Below are positions 63,730-64,000 of a DNA stretch of 64,000 nt, one piece after another (within the stretch, counting starts at the first letter, position 1; each line of letters begins with the position of its first letter). Under the pieces are notes generated by a model. The model saw only the letters and a program-made list of their open reading frames with translations, was not told where the DNA came from and made no database searches. The DNA comes from Paenibacillus sp. KS-LC4 (GTDB lineage: Bacteria > Bacillota > Bacilli > Paenibacillales > Paenibacillaceae), in assembly GCF_036894955.1 (NCBI RefSeq), contig NZ_CP145905.1, positions 2,746,501-2,810,500 on the forward strand. The letters run 5' to 3'. Made by a program: the position numbers and the translations under genes.

Positions 63730-64000
63730 ATGTATAACGAAATCACGCCGGAGCAGGTTGAAGCGCGTCTGAATAATAAGGAAAAGTTTCATTTAATTGA
63801 TGTTCGTGAGCTTGATGAGTGGGAAGAGGGACATATTGCCGAAGCAGCTCATTTGCCCTTGTCTGAAATTCAGGAGCGTTTGGATGAGCTGCCTAAGGAT
63901 GAAAATATTATTTTCGTATGCCGCAGCGGCGGACGAAGTGGCAAAGTATGCAGCTTCCTCGCGCCACAGGGCTACTCCGTGACCAATATGACGGGCGGCA
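63730..64000 (+). CDS. Rhodanese-like domain protein (partial, 3' end outside)
   Basis: The first 90 codons of a small rhodanese: VRELDEWEEGHIAEAAHLPL and the active-site loop CRSGGRS with the catalytic Cys (about residue 70). Such single-domain proteins transfer sulfur or act as thiol carriers. GAGGAG lies about 12 bases upstream of the ATG. The gene runs off the window, so its end and partners are unknown. Confidence 0.88.
   Translation, partial: MYNEITPEQVEARLNNKEKFHLIDVRELDEWEEGHIAEAAHLPLSEIQERLDELPKDENIIFVCRSGGRSGKVCSFLAPQGYSVTNMTGG

Noticed and set aside
1-64000. CRISPR arrays, tRNA or rRNA genes, transposons, prophage
   Set aside because: I looked for regularly spaced repeats, CCA-type tRNA ends, transposase motifs and integrase genes and found none convincing. 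This was by eye, so a tRNA scan would be the deciding check.

Overview
The window looks like a chromosomal segment of a Paenibacillus-type spore-former (Bacillota, Paenibacillaceae). The main reason is gene order. It follows the Bacillus subtilis rbfA-ribF-rpsO-pnp, ylxY-mlpA-spoVF-asd-dapG-dapA-rnj, tepA-spoIIIE-ymfFHIJKM-pgsA-cinA-recA-rny-ymdB-spoVS-miaB-ymcA backbone, with Paenibacillus-like additions (dut after mlpA, yajQ before pgsA, recX after recA). Base composition is moderate, TTG and GTG starts with strong Shine-Dalgarno sites are common, and sporulation genes are interspersed. I saw no tRNA, rRNA, IS element, prophage or CRISPR array.

Layout. (1) 1-5.7 kb: translation and RNA genes (rbfA end, nrnA, truB, ribF, rpsO, pnp). 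(2) 6-15.7 kb: ylxY, mlpA, dut, then dipicolinate synthase dpaAB behind a sigma-K-like promoter, the aspartate-family genes asd, dapG and dapA, and an RNase J. (3) 15.8-23.1 kb: nitrate assimilation, with narK on the minus strand and moeA-nasB-nasC on the plus strand, around a dense 460-bp control region. (4) 23.2-28 kb: spore and envelope genes (tepA, ylzJ, spoIIIE, a SleB-like hydrolase); tepA and the hydrolase have sigma-G-like promoters. (5) 28-44.8 kb: the ymf operon, yajQ, pgsA, cinA, SOS-controlled recA, recX, rny, ymdB, spoVS, pduL, miaB and a RicA/YmcA-type gene. (6) 44.9-48.3 kb: a biotin ECF transporter split into divergent bioY and an ATPase pair, the second ATPase fused to the membrane T component, around a BirA-type operator. 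(7) 48.4-50.2 kb: a GNAT acetyltransferase and an MFS transporter. (8) 50.4-63.6 kb: an eight-gene ABC transporter / MoxR / DUF58 / VWA membrane operon of unknown function. (9) The start of a rhodanese gene.

The most striking observation is the narK/moeA intergenic region. The two divergent transcription units carry the same control layout in mirror image: a TGTNA-N7-TNACA (GlnR/TnrA-type) box ending exactly at the 3' end of the -35 element, then a leader with two hexaloop hairpins (A at loop position 1, G at position 4, C-G closing pair in all four), the second overlapping the 5' arm of an intrinsic terminator. This is the hallmark of ANTAR-protein antitermination (NasR/EutV type). It suggests that nitrate uptake and reduction are gated both by nitrogen status at initiation and by an ANTAR regulator, probably nitrate-responsive and encoded elsewhere, at elongation.

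Other points worth a second look are the EcfA-EcfT fusion with a GC-rich linker, the ABC/MoxR/VWA operon, a 24-codon ORF coupled to pgsA, and a cluster of short palindromes before dapA.
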